A DNA stretch of 64,000 nt from Tetraselmis striata (GCA_006384855.1 VCJN01003145.1:1-64000); one strand, 5' to 3'. Shown: positions 49,835-62,095, counted from the first letter of the stretch. Translations and numbers: made by a program. Notes: a model not told the origin generated them from the sequence alone.

Positions 49835-51129
49835 ATTGCCGAAGGCGGTGGACAGAGGCTGAGGACCTTGAAATGGAAACACTGACCCAAATGGCAGGGG
49901 ATTTGGCGGCAGCGCTGAGCGTTTGCTTGCCGGGGGTACCTGTGGTGGCTGCGCCAGGGCGATGTGGATATGTGCAGTACTTTTATACATCGCCTGGCCC
50001 CCTAACTAAGGATTATTCTAAGGATTACCACTGCTACAGTAGCGCGCTACCGGTACGGTACCGGCCGGCGCGCCTAGCCGCTGCGCGCGGACTCGCGGCT
50101 ACATGCAGTCGCTACAGGTACGGTACAGGTACTTGCCTGCGGCATCATTGTCGCTATCCACGGGAGCGTCGTGACCATCAACTACGGCCGCGAGAAGGGC
50201 ATATGCTTGCGACACCATATACCTACACTACTGCCGACGACGCGACAGCTGTACTCGTACAGGTATGGTACCGGTAGCCGTCTCGTGCGAGCAACTGGAG
50301 CCGGTACGACACCGTTATACATCCGCATCGATTACATATGTACATACGCTCTCCCCAGCAGTTCATTACAGCTGCGGGATGCAAAAAACGACGATGATTC
50401 TGCCGGCATATGTCGGTAATGCATCGGCAATACGGGTACCGTATGAGATACGGGTAGAGACGTACCGTAGAGACGTGATCCAGCAAGATGCGTCTATATA
50501 TCGTTATTTATCGTTGTATATCGTTATCATCCTTATCGTCATATTATTGGTTGCTATGTTGCGACATCCAGAAATCGATAGTGATTTGCGTGCTGGTCTT
50601 TCTGCGCGGATTCGAACAAGTGGCGTCCATGCAGCAGCGGACGCTCGATGTCGACACTCGTTGGTGGTTGGAGTACCGTAGGGCGGCGGCAGTCGTAAAA
50701 CCTGTTATAGTAAAACGACGCAACGCCGGTTGCCAAGTGGCCCGCGTGCGTGCAGCGGCCGGGGGTTTAGGGTTTTTTTAAACCCGTCGTTACCGGTGCT
50801 CGGGTTGTCGTTACCGTTATTAGTCAATTTGAAGCCCTGACGTAGGAGAGTACAATTTTAAAGCCGGCCATACATTCGAATGGATTTCAGATTTCAGCAA
50901 GTTGAGTCTGGTTTTGCCAAAAAGATCGCGCAGGCCGCTTAACACCGGCAAGAGCCGAAATTGGCAGGATGAAGGTTCACTGATTTCAAGGAAGGGGGGG
51001 AGGGGGGGGGGGGAGGCACATTGCCGAAAATTTGCTTTGGAATTTTTACAAAATGCTTTTTTGGAGTGGCCAGAGGAGTAAGAGGCAGACCCGCGAATTT
51101 GAACCAGGTGAGGGGAAGGTGGGCGTGGC
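49835..51129. other. Upstream region of the cysteine-rich gene with palindrome block
   Basis: 50040-50290 is rich in GGTACC and ACCGGT palindromes like 19586-19805, and GTCGTTACCGG recurs near 50785-50815. The remainder to 51129 shows no gene. A G-rich run lies at 50995-51016. Confidence 0.45.
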
Positions 51130-51425
51130 TGTTGCGGCGCGACCCAATGGTGGGTCTGCCGCGCCAAAGGAAGTTAGGGATTAACAAGCCCCTGGTGTGT
51201 TTCAGCACACGACGAAGCAACGTGCGGGAGCAGCGCTACCCGTGATGGTTGCGTCGGGAACCGCACGCGGGTGGTGTTGTTCCTCGAGGCGCTGCGGGAT
51301 CGATGAAGCTCCTCGGGCGGTACGCACGGCATACTAGCACCGGACATAATAGCACCGTATTTGCGCCGTACCGCGCCTACTAAGTAGACGACAAGGGGGA
51401 GGAAACCCCAACTACTAGTAGTAAA
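51130..51425 (+). repeat. Dispersed repeat, copy 2
   Basis: It matches 61770-62095 over nearly its whole length, including the end landmarks GGAAACCCCAACTACTAG and TAGTAAACA, and matches copy 1 (4040-4165) in part. Internal deletions differ between copies. Confidence 0.8.
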
Positions 51426-51599
51426 CATATCAAGGAAGGGTGGGGGCGCATGCACATTGCCAACATATCTTGGGCGCCAGCCGCGGGGCGGCGGCCGGGC
51501 GGGAGAGCAGCGACCGCCCACGAGAAAAGCGGTTGGCTACCGTCGCACGGCGGGGCGTGCGAAGGGCCGGCGGGGGAAGCGGGCCATGTAATCTGTAGC

Positions 51600-52130
51600 C
51601 AGCTCCATGCAACGACGGCTCGATGGCGCCGACCAGTTGAGTGTCCGGGGGCTACGAAAGCAACCCGGGCACAATGTGCAGCGGTGGCTCGATGGCGCCG
51701 ACCAGCCGCCTGCCCGGGCTGGGAAAGCAATTGGGGCACATGTGCAGCGGCGGCCCGTTGGTGTCGACCAGCTGCATGCGCATAGCTTGAAAGCCGCCGG
51801 GACGCATGATGCGTTGGCGACACAATGGGGCCGACCAGCTGCGTGTCCGGTCCACGGAAGCGACCGGGCACATGGTGCAGGGACGGCCTGACGGCGCCGA
51901 CAAGCTGCGTGTCCGGGCCGCGCTTGTCGTCGTGACTAGGGCAGCTAGTCCTTGCAACCAAGGCACATGGTCCAGTAATGGCCCGCCGTTGGCCCCGACC
52001 GGCTGCGTGCGCATGCCGCAGGAGCAACCGGGGCGCAGGGTACAGTGGCGGCCCGTTGGCGCCGACCAGTTGCGTGCTCGAGGCTGCGACAACAACAGAG
52101 GCACAACGTGCAGCGCCGGCCGGAGACAGG
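51600..52130 (+). repeat. 68-bp tandem repeat array A
   Basis: About seven degenerate units built on GGCGCCGACCAGCTGCGTG, GGAAGCGACCGGGGCACATG and GTGCAGTGGCGGCCCGTT. It ends beside a boundary segment (52140-52195) containing CACATTTTTGGACTCAAAAT. Long open frames on both strands are artefacts of the GC-rich repeat. Confidence 0.8.
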
Positions 52131-52199
52131 GCGATAATTGAGTCAAGACGGGCACATTTTTGGACTCAAAATTACCCCTTTTGGGGGGTGCAAATTTGA

Positions 52200-52600
52200 G
52201 TTACGCCTAATACTGTACGAATGTACTGTGAAACTGAGCTTTGACACATTCCTCTTCTTACCAACACTGTACGAGGTACTATTCACCTAGCTAGTGAAAT
52301 GAACCTGCACTATGTACTACACGTTTGTCCACCGCCCTTTGACGAGATGCGTCGCTACCCTTCCATGCTAACCGTTTTTGCCTCGAATGCTACTCCGCCA
52401 CTGTGCTTTTCACTCATCTACCACTCGCATGCATCCACGCACTTGTATTCTTCGAGAGATCTTCACGCTTCTCGGTGCATAAAAGCATGGCAGACCGTCC
52501 TCGCAGAGCAAACCGCACTTATGCCCGCTTGTAGAGTCCTGCGGCGGGGGCATATGCAGCTGCACTTGGTTTTGAACCAACGAGGGCTCTCGACACACTG
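52200..52600. other. Spacer right of array A
   Basis: No gene or repeat is recognised. The following ORF may extend slightly into it. Confidence 0.35.
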
Positions 52601-52603
52601 CTA

Positions 52604-54060
52604 GTGACCCCCATGGCGCAATATTCTCCGCAGATGCACTTGCGTCGTTTGGGCAGGAGGGCGTCCCATGCGCCAATACCCACGACTCAGCCCATGAGGC
52701 CCCTGCAACCGAGCGGTGGGCAAGATCGAAGCGGACCGCCATCGCCTGGGGCCGGAGAATTGCAGCCTTCGCCTCAGCGCGAGCCTCAGCCTGAGCTCCA
52801 GCCTCAAGGTGTGCCACCTTTGGACCCTCTCCCAGGAGCGACTCCAACGGTACGCGGACTAGCATCTTCGCTCGCATCTCTCATCAAGACGCCGTGGGAT
52901 GCGTTAAGCGCACCTCGTCGTCGCGCATCTCAGAGATCGTCTAAAGTTACCCAGACCGATGACGACCATTCTCGAGCCGGCCAAGGTGTCTCAACACTTG
53001 TTGGCCGCGATCCGTGAGGAAGAGCACGGACATGAGGAGGAGGAGGAGGAGGAGGGCGGGGGGAGGGGGGGGGGGGGGGGGGGCAATACAATCGAAGGGG
53101 GTCCGCCTGGGCGCACGAGCCCCGCCACAAGCGTCAGAAGTGGGAGCAAAGTGGTAACCCCTCGCCCCTTCCCAGCACAACCTCTATTGTGTGCGCATCT
53201 TTGCGCGTGAGGGCAAGATTCTCACACGCTTCCTCCCCTTCCCTACATAGACCGTCTCCACGACATCACTTGCACAAGGAGTGCCACCTGTCGACCCAAT
53301 CCTCGGCGAGTGGAACTGCTACGAGCAGGACTTCCCTGCGTACTTCGCCAACTGGCCCGAATCACAAGACGGACACCCCTTCACCTACAAGGACCATCAC
53401 AAGACAAGACTCATCGGCAACGTGGTCAACAGGTCGCCCAGCTCGAACTTCTTGTTCTTGCCCTGCCTCCACGCCATCGTGGACCTCTTCCCTTGCCGAC
53501 AAAGGTGTGGAGTTCCGGGTGCCCCTCTCGGTCTATATAACGAGCGTCACAGTGGCCAAGAGGTCGCGAAGACGTTGGAGTTCATCTTCCCCAAATTGTA
53601 CATGAAGACATACCGCGTTCCCGAGAAGGGCAAGCTCGTCGTCTGGCTGGACATCGTGAGGACTCGGGCACTTCGCGTTCGTTGTCTGGCAGTCGCGAGA
53701 TGGCGCCTTGGTCGCCCATGTCTTCATCTACGACTCCAGCGTCCGAGCCAAGAAGCTCACCCGCAAGAACCCCTACCCCGGCTGGCAAGCCGTTTGGCTG
53801 TAGATTTCTAGGCTTGACGAGTATGTCCAAGAAGCTCACCGGCAGCTGCGAATCTCGTCCCATGGTTACATTGCCCGGCACAAGGCCTCGTCATGGCAGA
53901 CCCGGACTGCGGCTCGGGTCCTGCCCCTGTCGAAGGCGTGGCGGGGGGGTGCTCCTCATCATATTTCTCAATTGCTGCGCGCCACTCACTGCCGTCCGGA
54001 GGGGGCGAAATGGCACAATTGTCGACGCTTTGAAGTGGGTTGCACCTTGAATCGTGAGCC
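52604..54060 (+). pseudogene. Decayed ORF of unknown family, upstream part
   Basis: A Pro/Gln/Ser-rich start (52604-53014) is followed, probably after an intron holding a 19-bp G tract (53065-53083) and ending at an acceptor near 53250, by coding-like sequence: PPVDPILGEWNCYEQDFPAYF, then GVEFRVPLSVYITSVTVAK in a second frame, FPKLYMKTYRVPEKGKLVVW in the first, and GHFAFVVWQSRDGALVAHVF in another. Several frame changes show decay. I cannot name the family. Position suggests it belongs with the methyltransferase-like ORF downstream as one transposon or viral-type cassette. Confidence 0.45.
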
Positions 54061-54349
54061 CCCCCCCTTCGTCTTCAACAGTGCCACTATGTTTTAGACG
54101 CTAGTCGGGGTGGAATCTCACCCTCGCGCCCATCTCTCCATGCATCTCCGCCAAGTAAGAAGTCGCAGTAGGTAGGGTCGCCGCTTGGCGTCGTGCCGTG
54201 GCTGGAGCAGAATCGGCCGGAGGTCCATGCCGAGGTCCGGAAGGTCCGGAATCTCTGCACTGGGCGCCTGGCGCAGAGCAAATCTCCCGTCCCCCTCGGC
54301 GTGAGTCGCGGACGACCGCACGGACGGACGCCAAGGAAACGAAGACGTT

Positions 54350-55409
54350 GCGACATACTCGTGCCATGGCTTTGCTTTTCTCTTGCATGCACAAGATGTC
54401 TACGCCAGCCCGCCCAAGGGGGGCGTCAACCCTGCGTTTGCAACAGAATACCCGAGATGCAAGGACCTCGCGGGTGTCACCCCTTGCTTCCACATCTTCT
54501 AGAGCCTGCACCCAAACACAGGCGCGATGATGCCGGGACCGGAGTGGGAAATTCTGTCCTACCACGTCCCCGGCATGTCTGCCTTCCCGCATGAAGTCGA
54601 CCACGAGGACGAGGCCGCCGTCGCAAGCACGAGACAGCTAGAACCATGGCGGCGGCGAAAGAGATGCGGCACTTGATCCCGGAGGCCCATTGGGGACGAC
54701 GAGTACATCCTCGCGGACGTCAAAGCAGCGGTGGCCGAGGCCACCGTTGGCAAGACTGACGAGCAAGAGATGCGGAAGGTGGAGAGAATTAACCGTGAGG
54801 GGTGGGATTACCACATCTCCGCAGTGGGGGCAGGTGAACGCCCGCATCTCTCGCGTACAAACCCGTGTACTGTCGCTCCTAGCTCTTGTAACGACGAGAC
54901 ACTTTTCCATACCCGACTCCCTTGCGTGGTGCAACCTTGTCTTCAATGTTGTTGCGCCGGACTTTCCGGAGATTGGTGGTACGCTCTCGACGTACGCAGC
55001 TCGCTTGATTGCGGGGATGTTTGGCGCGTGGTCGGAGCACACCCGGAAACGCGGGCACGCTCTTAACCGCAAGATGTTGGGCAACAATCCACCTTGCATC
55101 TACACATCTCCGTGGGAGTATCACTGCTTGACGGAATGCGTAAAGACTTGGGGACATGTCTGTGTGTGGGATCCTTGCTGCGGCTTCGCCGGCACGGCAC
55201 ACGCTCTCTTCGGGAGGGCCAGAAGGGTGTTATTGAGCGACGTCAACCCGTCTTGCGTGTCCCACTTCGTCGCGGACGCGTTGTCGCCGGAAACGCACGA
55301 CAAGGCCGCGGCCCTGTGCAAGGAGCCCTTTGTCGTTGTCACGTCGCCTTGGTTCAATCATCTGGATTTGCTCCTACCGCCGCTGGCGGCCTCCAAGGCG
55401 GAAATCTGA
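54350..55409 (+). pseudogene. Decayed ORF with SAM-dependent methyltransferase-like domain
   Basis: The best-preserved part (about 54830-55407) carries motif I-like WDPCCGFAGTAHALFG, the acidic motif LLSDVNPS, ADAL, and a catalytic-loop-like VVVTSPWF, in the order motif I, II, III, IV of N6-adenine/N4-cytosine DNA methyltransferases. TSPWF stands where DPPY/SPPY-type tetrapeptides are found. Upstream parts (LIPEAHWGDDEYILADVK-like, then VERINREGWDYHI) lie in other frames, so the copy is frameshifted. A role in DNA modification by a mobile element is inference only. Confidence 0.5.
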
Positions 55410-56230
55410 TGCGTGCAGATTCCGAGCACCTACTTGACGCAAGGGCCCCTCCCGAGAATGGACTACCTCGACAGTCTGTGGACAGTGGGTCGTATACTTA
55501 TCATTGCGTCAAAGCACCCAATAAACTCCGACACCAACAGACGCGCCTTGCGGTTGGTCGTCGGAAGAGATTCGGCGACTTTAACGGCGCATCTCTCGGA
55601 GCACCTCGGCCAGCAACGTGGGTTCGTGTATGGTCCGTGACATGGGATTCATGCAGCATTAGCTCCGCTGCCATAGCTCGCTGGGCAAACGCTTGTAACA
55701 CAGTAAACTCGCAGAGATGACGAGTCGCACGTCGGAGTGCGGAGTGCCATTACAAAGTTACGCCTTTTACTTAAACCACGGCAATTACGATCTGCGGGCA
55801 TTTCTCCTTGGTTGACGCCTCGCCCTGCTTCCGCTGCCGGGGAGGCGGAAGGATATGGAGCGCCCGTACCCGTTGCCGCCCGAGATTCCCGCGCTGCGGC
55901 ATGGCGTTTCCGCGACGGTGTTGCGACGCGTTCCCGCCGTCTTGGGGCTGCCTCACTAGGGCCGCAGTAGGACCGCGAGACCGATGAGCGTCTGGGCGGT
56001 CGCTTATGTCGCATGCCAGCCTCTCGAGCCGCATCTTCTCCGTAGGGTCTCGCAAGGCACCCCACAGAAGCTTGTGGGAGTAAATGCCGTACAGCTATAA
56101 GCGCTCGCAGTCGCATATTGGCCGGCCGTTGTGAAGGGTCACTCGATTCATGAACATGAAGTCTCGCTCAATCGCGTGAATCGTCCATCGCGGTCTGCTT
56201 CCCACATTTCCGGCCAAGTTGTTGCGGTAC
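55410..56230. other. Spacer between two decayed transposon ORFs
   Basis: No convincing gene is visible. The two ORF groups converge here (plus strand from the left, minus strand from the right). Confidence 0.35.
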
Positions 56231-56231
56231 T

Positions 56232-58334
56232 TCAGCACCGTTGGTCCACTGAACCTGCGAGTGCCGATCTTGAAGGGGTCGCCGACGACGTACTACGCCC
56301 CGTCGACCTCCAAGTGGCTTTCCGATGGATGCAGATAGTCAACCGCGTCGTCTGGACGTCCGTCGAGAGCTCCATGCCGAAGGCATGGTTGATATACTTG
56401 TTGCTGCGCATGTACGTCTCGTCCTCCAGCCACTTGAGGAAGTGCTTCTCCATGAGGGAGTCGGTGGGGTTGCGCAATCCCTTGGGAAAGGTGTACTTGT
56501 CAGCATTCTGCCACCCCTCCATGCATGTTGTTATTCCGGGCGGGAATTCCCACGAGGTGGAGGCTCTCGACCACCAGTCGAGGTTGGCGCCCAAACAATC
56601 GTCCTCGAACCACCGGGCGACTGGGCCGGGGGCTGACCTTGCCACATGTATCCAACAACCGATGGTATGCAAGAGATGCACAGCGCGAACGCCTTAGCGG
56701 GGGAGATTCGTACATATTGTCACGAGATTCCCCCAAGAAGCGAGAGCAAGGGGGGGAGGGCGCACCCTCGCAGTAGTAGGGAAAACGTTTCGTTTGGCGA
56801 CGCGAATCCCGCCCCCTTTGTCGCTCAAGAGCCCGCGCACGTTGGGCGAACTGCCATACATATTCTTGTGCGTATCCATCATCGTCTTGAACATGATGGT
56901 CATCGCTGCCCCATCCTCCTCTTGCGCGAAGCGGAAGGAGATTGGGCGGAAGCTGTGAACGAGGTTGTACTTCTCCATGTCATACTCGACTGGGTGGGTG
57001 CCAAGGGTCAAGAGGACCCACTTGCCGTAGTGAATCTTGTGCGTGCCGTCCGTGACGCGGCAGAGTGGGAGATTTCCCGTCTCCGCCAGGCGCAAGGTCC
57101 TAATAAAACAAGCCCATTGTAGTGAACACCACTCCCTTGGCCTCGTCGCTGAACTATAGGACGACCAACTTGTCGTCTTCCAACGCCGCGTCGCTGTCAG
57201 CAAGGTTGAGAGGTGGCATCTCGTTGCAACGAGCCCAACCTCTGAGGTCGGCGATAGACTCATAGGCCCGGGGGCCTTTCTCTTCGCGAGTGAGGCTCTT
57301 TTTCCAGGCTTTAAACGCCAGTCGCCACGCCCTCACGTCCGTAATCTTCATGTCGTCCTTCCCCAATTTCTCCACAAGTCGCATTGGCGCGTCGCCGACG
57401 TGTTCCTTCATTTGGGCTTTAACTCGCTGAAGAATACGAACTTTGCCGTCCACGACGACGTCAACCTCCTACTGCGTGTGGACGAGGCGGTGTTCGCGCT
57501 GCATCTCCCAGCGCGTGCTTACCGGATCGCTATATATGCGGAGATGCGCGGGCCAATTATCGTGGGAGGCGTAGTTATGCACCTGCCGATACCCAACCCT
57601 TGTTAGTGGACACACTCGTGGAACATGCCAATATTCAGGTACAATATGCCCCTCTTCAGACAGAGCACGCGTGAGGAGCACTCGCATACGCGCCCTTCTG
57701 ACATATTGGGCCTTCCATTCGTCCATCATCCATATCAACTCCTTCACTGCAGCTTGCCTCGTGAGAAAGGTTGCATCGCCAACTTCCTCTAGTCGAATCT
57801 CAAACACTTTTCCGCCCCTTGCGCAGAAGCGCTCCCCTGCTGGCAGGAGCTTGGCGAGGGTGCTAGGCGCTTGCTTTGCTGGCTCCGCGGGCCGGAACCG
57901 GCACGTTCCGGACCCGTAGCGCGTGATAGCGCGATGTACAAAGGTTCACCAACCTCCGAAGGCAGACACGGAGGAGGGGCGAGCCCATGTAGCAGCTGTC
58001 CAGCAACGACATTCACGCCCTCTTTGAAAAGCTTGTCTCTGTGATCCGGTTGAAGGGGCAAACTGTCTAGGAAGCATATGTAAGGCTGAATTTGTTGTTG
58101 GGCGCATGAAGAAAGGCTTCGCTGCCTTGCGGGGCAGACGAAGGGTCGGCCATGACGGCTACATAAGCACACCAAGGAGAGTGTAGTGGAGTGCAATGGT
58201 GTGGAGGGAGGCGAGGAGTGAAATCTCCGACAGGTGGGCCACTGGGGCGCGCAAAATGGCGCGAAGTAGCGCCGCCACCTACGTGAGGCGGATAAAACTT
58301 TACGCGACTGAGGGCACGAAGAGGACACGTTCAT
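56232..58334 (-). pseudogene. Decayed Mutator-like (MULE) transposase
   Basis: Minus-strand open stretches follow in order with frame changes: 58334-57789 (Pro-rich start, then PDHRDKLFKEGVNVVAGQLL), 57807-57469 (FEIRLEEVGDATFLTRQAAV, a helical segment), 57453-57154 (VRILQRVKAQMKEHVGDAPM onward), 57263-56694 and 56681-56232. The last two hold the catalytic pattern of MULE transposases: TDGTHKIHYGKWVLLTLGTHP (first Asp), LLSDKGGGIRVAKRNVFP (second Asp followed by the FP turn), then GCWIHVARS, the C-x2-H that follows it. The third acidic residue is not assigned. Stops between frames show the copy is dead. Confidence 0.6.
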
Positions 58335-58422
58335 TTGTCATTTTTAGTATTCTCGTATAGTGTTGCATTGCACGTGAAATGTGCCCGAAAGTAGATACAT
58401 ATCCCAGCCTAAGCGATCACGT

Positions 58423-59170
58423 GGGGGGCACATTTTTGAGTCCAGGAATAGGACCGTTTTGACTTAAAATGCCCCCTGAACCAGCGGCGGCCCGTTGGCG
58501 CCGACGAGTTGCGTTCCCGTGCCGCGGAAGCGAGCGGGACACATGATGCAGTGGCGGCCCGTTGGCGCCGACTAGCTGCGTGCCTAGGGTTGCGAAAGCA
58601 ACCGTGGCACTTTGTGCAGAGGCGGCCCGTTGGCGCCGATCAGCTGCGTGCGCGGCCGCGGAAGCGACCGGGGCACGTGGTGCAGTTTGGCGTGCTGTCG
58701 TGCTGCATGGGACGACGAAAGCTACCGAGGCACTTTGTGCAGAGGCGGCCCGTTTGCGCCTGGGGCAACCGAGGCGCATGGTGCAGGGACGGCATGACGG
58801 CGCCGACCAGCTGCGTGCGCGGGCTGCGGAAGCGATAATAGAATATGGTGTACTGACGGCCCTTGGCGCCGACCAGCCGCGTGCGCATGCCACGGAACTG
58901 ACCGGGGCGCATGGTGCAGTGACGGCGCGTTGGCGCCGACTAGCTGCGTCTGGAGGCCGCGGAGGCGATCGGGGCATATGAGGCCGGGACGGCATGACGG
59001 CGCCGACCAGCTGCGTGCTCGGGCCGCAAAAGCGACTAGGGCACATGGTGCAGTGGCGGCATGATTGCGCCGACTAGCTGCGTGCCCGAGGCTGCGAAAG
59101 CAACCGAGGCACACCGTGCAGTGGCGGCCCGTTGGCGCCGCCCACCTGCGTGCCGAGGGTTGCCACAACC
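58423..59170 (+). repeat. 68-bp tandem repeat array B
   Basis: About ten units with period 68 bp (e.g. GCAGTGGCGGCCCGTTGG at 58549 and its homologue at 58617). The left edge (58423-58480) has CACATTTTTGAGTCCA and GTTTTGACTTAAAATGCCCC, which matches the reverse complement of the segment at the right edge of array A (52130-52180). Confidence 0.85.
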
Positions 59171-59629
59171 CCGCCACACACAACAAGTACTTACTCTAGT
59201 GAAGGAAGGCATCGCAGCCCCCACTAATCCTACTAGCTGGCTCAGCGGTGGATAAATACTCACTGAGCAACACTTAGCTATTCCGGCCAGCTCCCTTCCC
59301 CCATCTCACCTTAGCAGTTGTAGGCGGGTCTCTTTGCCTGCCTAAGCTTACCTGCTGAGCTCTGAGTGGGATAGGCATGACTTCGGTAGGACAGCAGGGG
59401 GACGCTGTTGTCCTAGCTACATCCCGCAGGAGGGAGGAGGGGCTTGGACACACCAGAGGACGGCCGGTAGCTTGAGCTGTAATTACACCTAGTGTTCCCT
59501 ACCATGGTTAGAGATAGCAGGCCCTAAGAACAACTCAGTTCTTCCCTACCATGGTTGAAGATAGCATGCCCTAAGAACAACTCTGAGCCAGTGGACGCAG
59601 AAGATTAGCAGTTGTAATCAATTTCAACA
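59171..59629. other. Spacer with a two-copy 46-bp tandem repeat
   Basis: TTCCCTACCATGGTT...AAGAACAACTC occurs twice in tandem (about 59494-59538 and 59540-59583). Otherwise no gene is seen. Confidence 0.6.
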
Positions 59630-59860
59630 TCCTGGGGTTGCGAAAGCAACCGAGGTCCTTTTCGAAGCGGCGGGCCGTTGGATGCGTGCGCTGGCCGGGG
59701 AAGCGACCGGGGCACATGGTGCAGTGACGGGTCGTGGGCGCCGACCAACTGCGTGCGCAGGCCACGGAAGCGACCGGGGCACAGGGTGCAGTGACGGCCT
59801 GACGGCGCCGATCACCTATATGTGCAGGCCGCGGAGGCGACCGGGGCACATGATATAAGC
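59630..59860 (+). repeat. 68-bp tandem repeat array C (short)
   Basis: About three units of the same family as arrays A and B (GGAAGCGACCGGGGCACA, GCAGTGACGG, GGCGCCGA). Confidence 0.75.
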
Positions 59861-61319
59861 TGCGAAACCACGAGGGCGGAGCAACGTGCGTGCGACTCGC
59901 GACCCCATCTACAGTTCCGACCACTTGAGTTGGAGATGGCGCGACATCGACAAGAACCGACATGTATCTGCCGATATCGGCGCAGTACTGGTATAGCGAA
60001 CGAAAAGAACCGCGGATTCTTTTCTGCGCTAAAGATTGAACCTGCCACACGAAAATTAAACTAAGCGTATGGCGAAGACCGAACAACTGTGGTTACATGT
60101 ACGACCATGAGGTGCTGGTACAATTAATTTCCGGAGCGGTGACCGGAGCACATGGTTCCGGGTTCCACAAAGAGAAGCGGCATAGCGACGAGAGCGAGAG
60201 GCGATATAGGGACCGGAGAAGACGTCGGTCGTCAAGGATCCTGTGGCGGGGGTGCCCACCGAGGATACGAACCGGCTTTGACATATGGAGTCAAGTTCGA
60301 CGTGGTGATAACGATGAAGTGACATGAGGAGGAAGCGGCGAGCGAGCGAATTTGCGACTAGCGTGGGGACGAAGATCGCGAGTACCAAAAGGCGGCCGAG
60401 CGTCCGATCCGATATGCGTAACGATGACTTTGCAAGCTCCGAAACCAAGTGTTAGGACCCCCTTAGGACTTAAGCCGAATAGTCGTCTAGCCATTGTCCT
60501 AAAGCATGAGCTGAGTCTGAGGACCCATTGGATCGTCATTCCACACGGCTAAAAAAATGGAAGAATAAGGAGCAGAGATTTGGAAAAGGGATCCTTAAAG
60601 TACGGGAATCTCGGTAGCCTAGATGACTAGCCCGGCGGTGGTTTTGCCGGTCTGTTTATAGCCACTAGTTATCGTAATTCCGTGCGCTGCGTACGGAATC
60701 CAATTTCCACCACCTGTGTTAAGTGTAATTACTAGACCCTTACTAAAGTCGGCGTGTGCGGTCCTAATCCGCGGCCATCGCTACATATTGTGGCGACACA
60801 CTACGAAGTACAGACAGGTTCATGCACCTTTGTCTGTCCGCATCACAGTGGTAATATTTATTCGCTATTATGCACACACGAGAAGTTACTCGCACATGTT
60901 ATACAACGTTCTATATGGTTCTAGTAGGTTCTAGTACCTACTAATAATACGCCAATAAGGCAGCGCTCTATCTAACGCTAGGTGTCATCATCCGCGCTAG
61001 CAGGTCACACCAACGCATATACGTACGACAATCGCGCTGCTGCTCGTACGCAGGCGAACGTACAGGTTACTCGCACCCTACGGGTACTCGTAATACTGTC
61101 TTGCACTTACTGATCGCCTCGTAGTCGCTCGTACCGTCGCCTCGTCCTCGTACTAGTACTTTGTCTTCGCTTGCACTCGCACTCTATGAGCTCGTACTCG
61201 TACTTATTCGCTCGGGCGGCATGTACTCGTTCTCGCACGCCTCAGTCGCTAGCTCTTCGCTCATTCGTCGGCTTCAACAGTACATAGTACACGACTGTAG
61301 AGTATATAACACAGCCAGG
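59861..61319. other. Stretch without a recognised gene
   Basis: 59861-60600 has short open frames on both strands with no motif. 60600-61319 is AT-richer with TACT/GTAC-rich low-complexity sequence (for example CTCGTACTCG runs at 61130-61230). Confidence 0.4.
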
Positions 61320-61735
61320 GGGCACGGGGTGCAGGGACGACCGGCAGGCGCCGACCGGTGCGGGCGCGCGGACGCGGAATACAGCGGTAGCCGGTTGACG
61401 CCGACCAACTGTGTTCCTACTGGGGCTACGAGGGGCAGCCCGGTTGTGGCGCAAACTAGCGCGTTGATGCCGCAAGTCTCACCGGCGCTTTCCTGCCTAG
61501 AAATGGCGGTCTTCTTCACCGGCGACAAGCGGAAGGCCGGCGGCATGGGGGCTCTTGTGTCGCGAGACGTGAAGAGCGTTGCCCCCGAATCAGTCGAACG
61601 ACGGTTGTCCGTGTGGGGCACTTATTGTCGGCGCGAAGAGCCGGCGTACGGTGCCCTCTGGACGATCGTCGACCGCCTCCGGCCAGCGAGACATGTCCTC
61701 GAGCTGGGCGCGGGACTTCACTTCTGAGTGGCTTG
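61316..61735 (+). CDS. Unknown ORF downstream of a single 68-bp repeat unit
   Basis: 61316-61440 carries one or two decayed units of the 68-bp family. From about 61495 the frame reads MAVFFTGDKRKAGGMGALVS and onward to ...LELGAGLHF, stop at 61725. It has even, soluble-protein-like composition but no motif I recognise. It may be a transposon fragment, since copy 3 of the dispersed repeat starts 35 bp later. Confidence 0.3.
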
Positions 61736-61769
61736 TAAAACCAAAGATCTTGCATGTCACGAAGACACG

Positions 61770-62095
61770 AGCTCTGTCGCGGCGCGACCCCATGGTGGGT
61801 GCGCCGCGACAAAGGAAGTTGGCGATAAGCCCCGTGGTGATTTTAAGCACACGACGAGCAACATGCGGGAGCAACTCTACCCGGCATGGCTGCGTCGGGA
61901 ACCGCACGCGGGTGGTGATGCACGGGAGTACATTGTCGATGCAGATCCTCGAGGCGTTAGTTGCGAGGTCAATGCAACTAGCGGTCCGGCATACTAGCTA
62001 GCACCGGATATATTAGCACCGTAGTGTTTGTGCCGTACCGCACTTGCTAGGTAGACGACAACGGAAAGGAAACCCCAACTACTAGTAGTAAACAA
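61770..62095 (+). repeat. Dispersed repeat, copy 3
   Basis: It is the longest of the three copies and aligns with 51130-51425 end to end (same end GGAAACCCCAACTACTAG, TAGTAAACA). It lies just upstream of the tyrosine recombinase, whose coding strand is opposite. Confidence 0.8.

Noticed and set aside
51380..52155. ORFs of 100-215 codons on both strands
   Set aside because: They arise from the 68-bp GC-rich tandem repeat, which is open in several frames. There is no conserved start or domain.
52604..55409. Intact host gene spanning the methyltransferase-like region
   Set aside because: Too many frame changes occur without plausible splice sites, so a decayed mobile-element gene fits better.
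58423..59170. CRISPR-like array
   Set aside because: Units are contiguous and degenerate without unique spacers, and the genome is eukaryotic.
58417..59186. ORFs of 90-209 codons on both strands
   Set aside because: Same cause: tandem array B is open in several frames.
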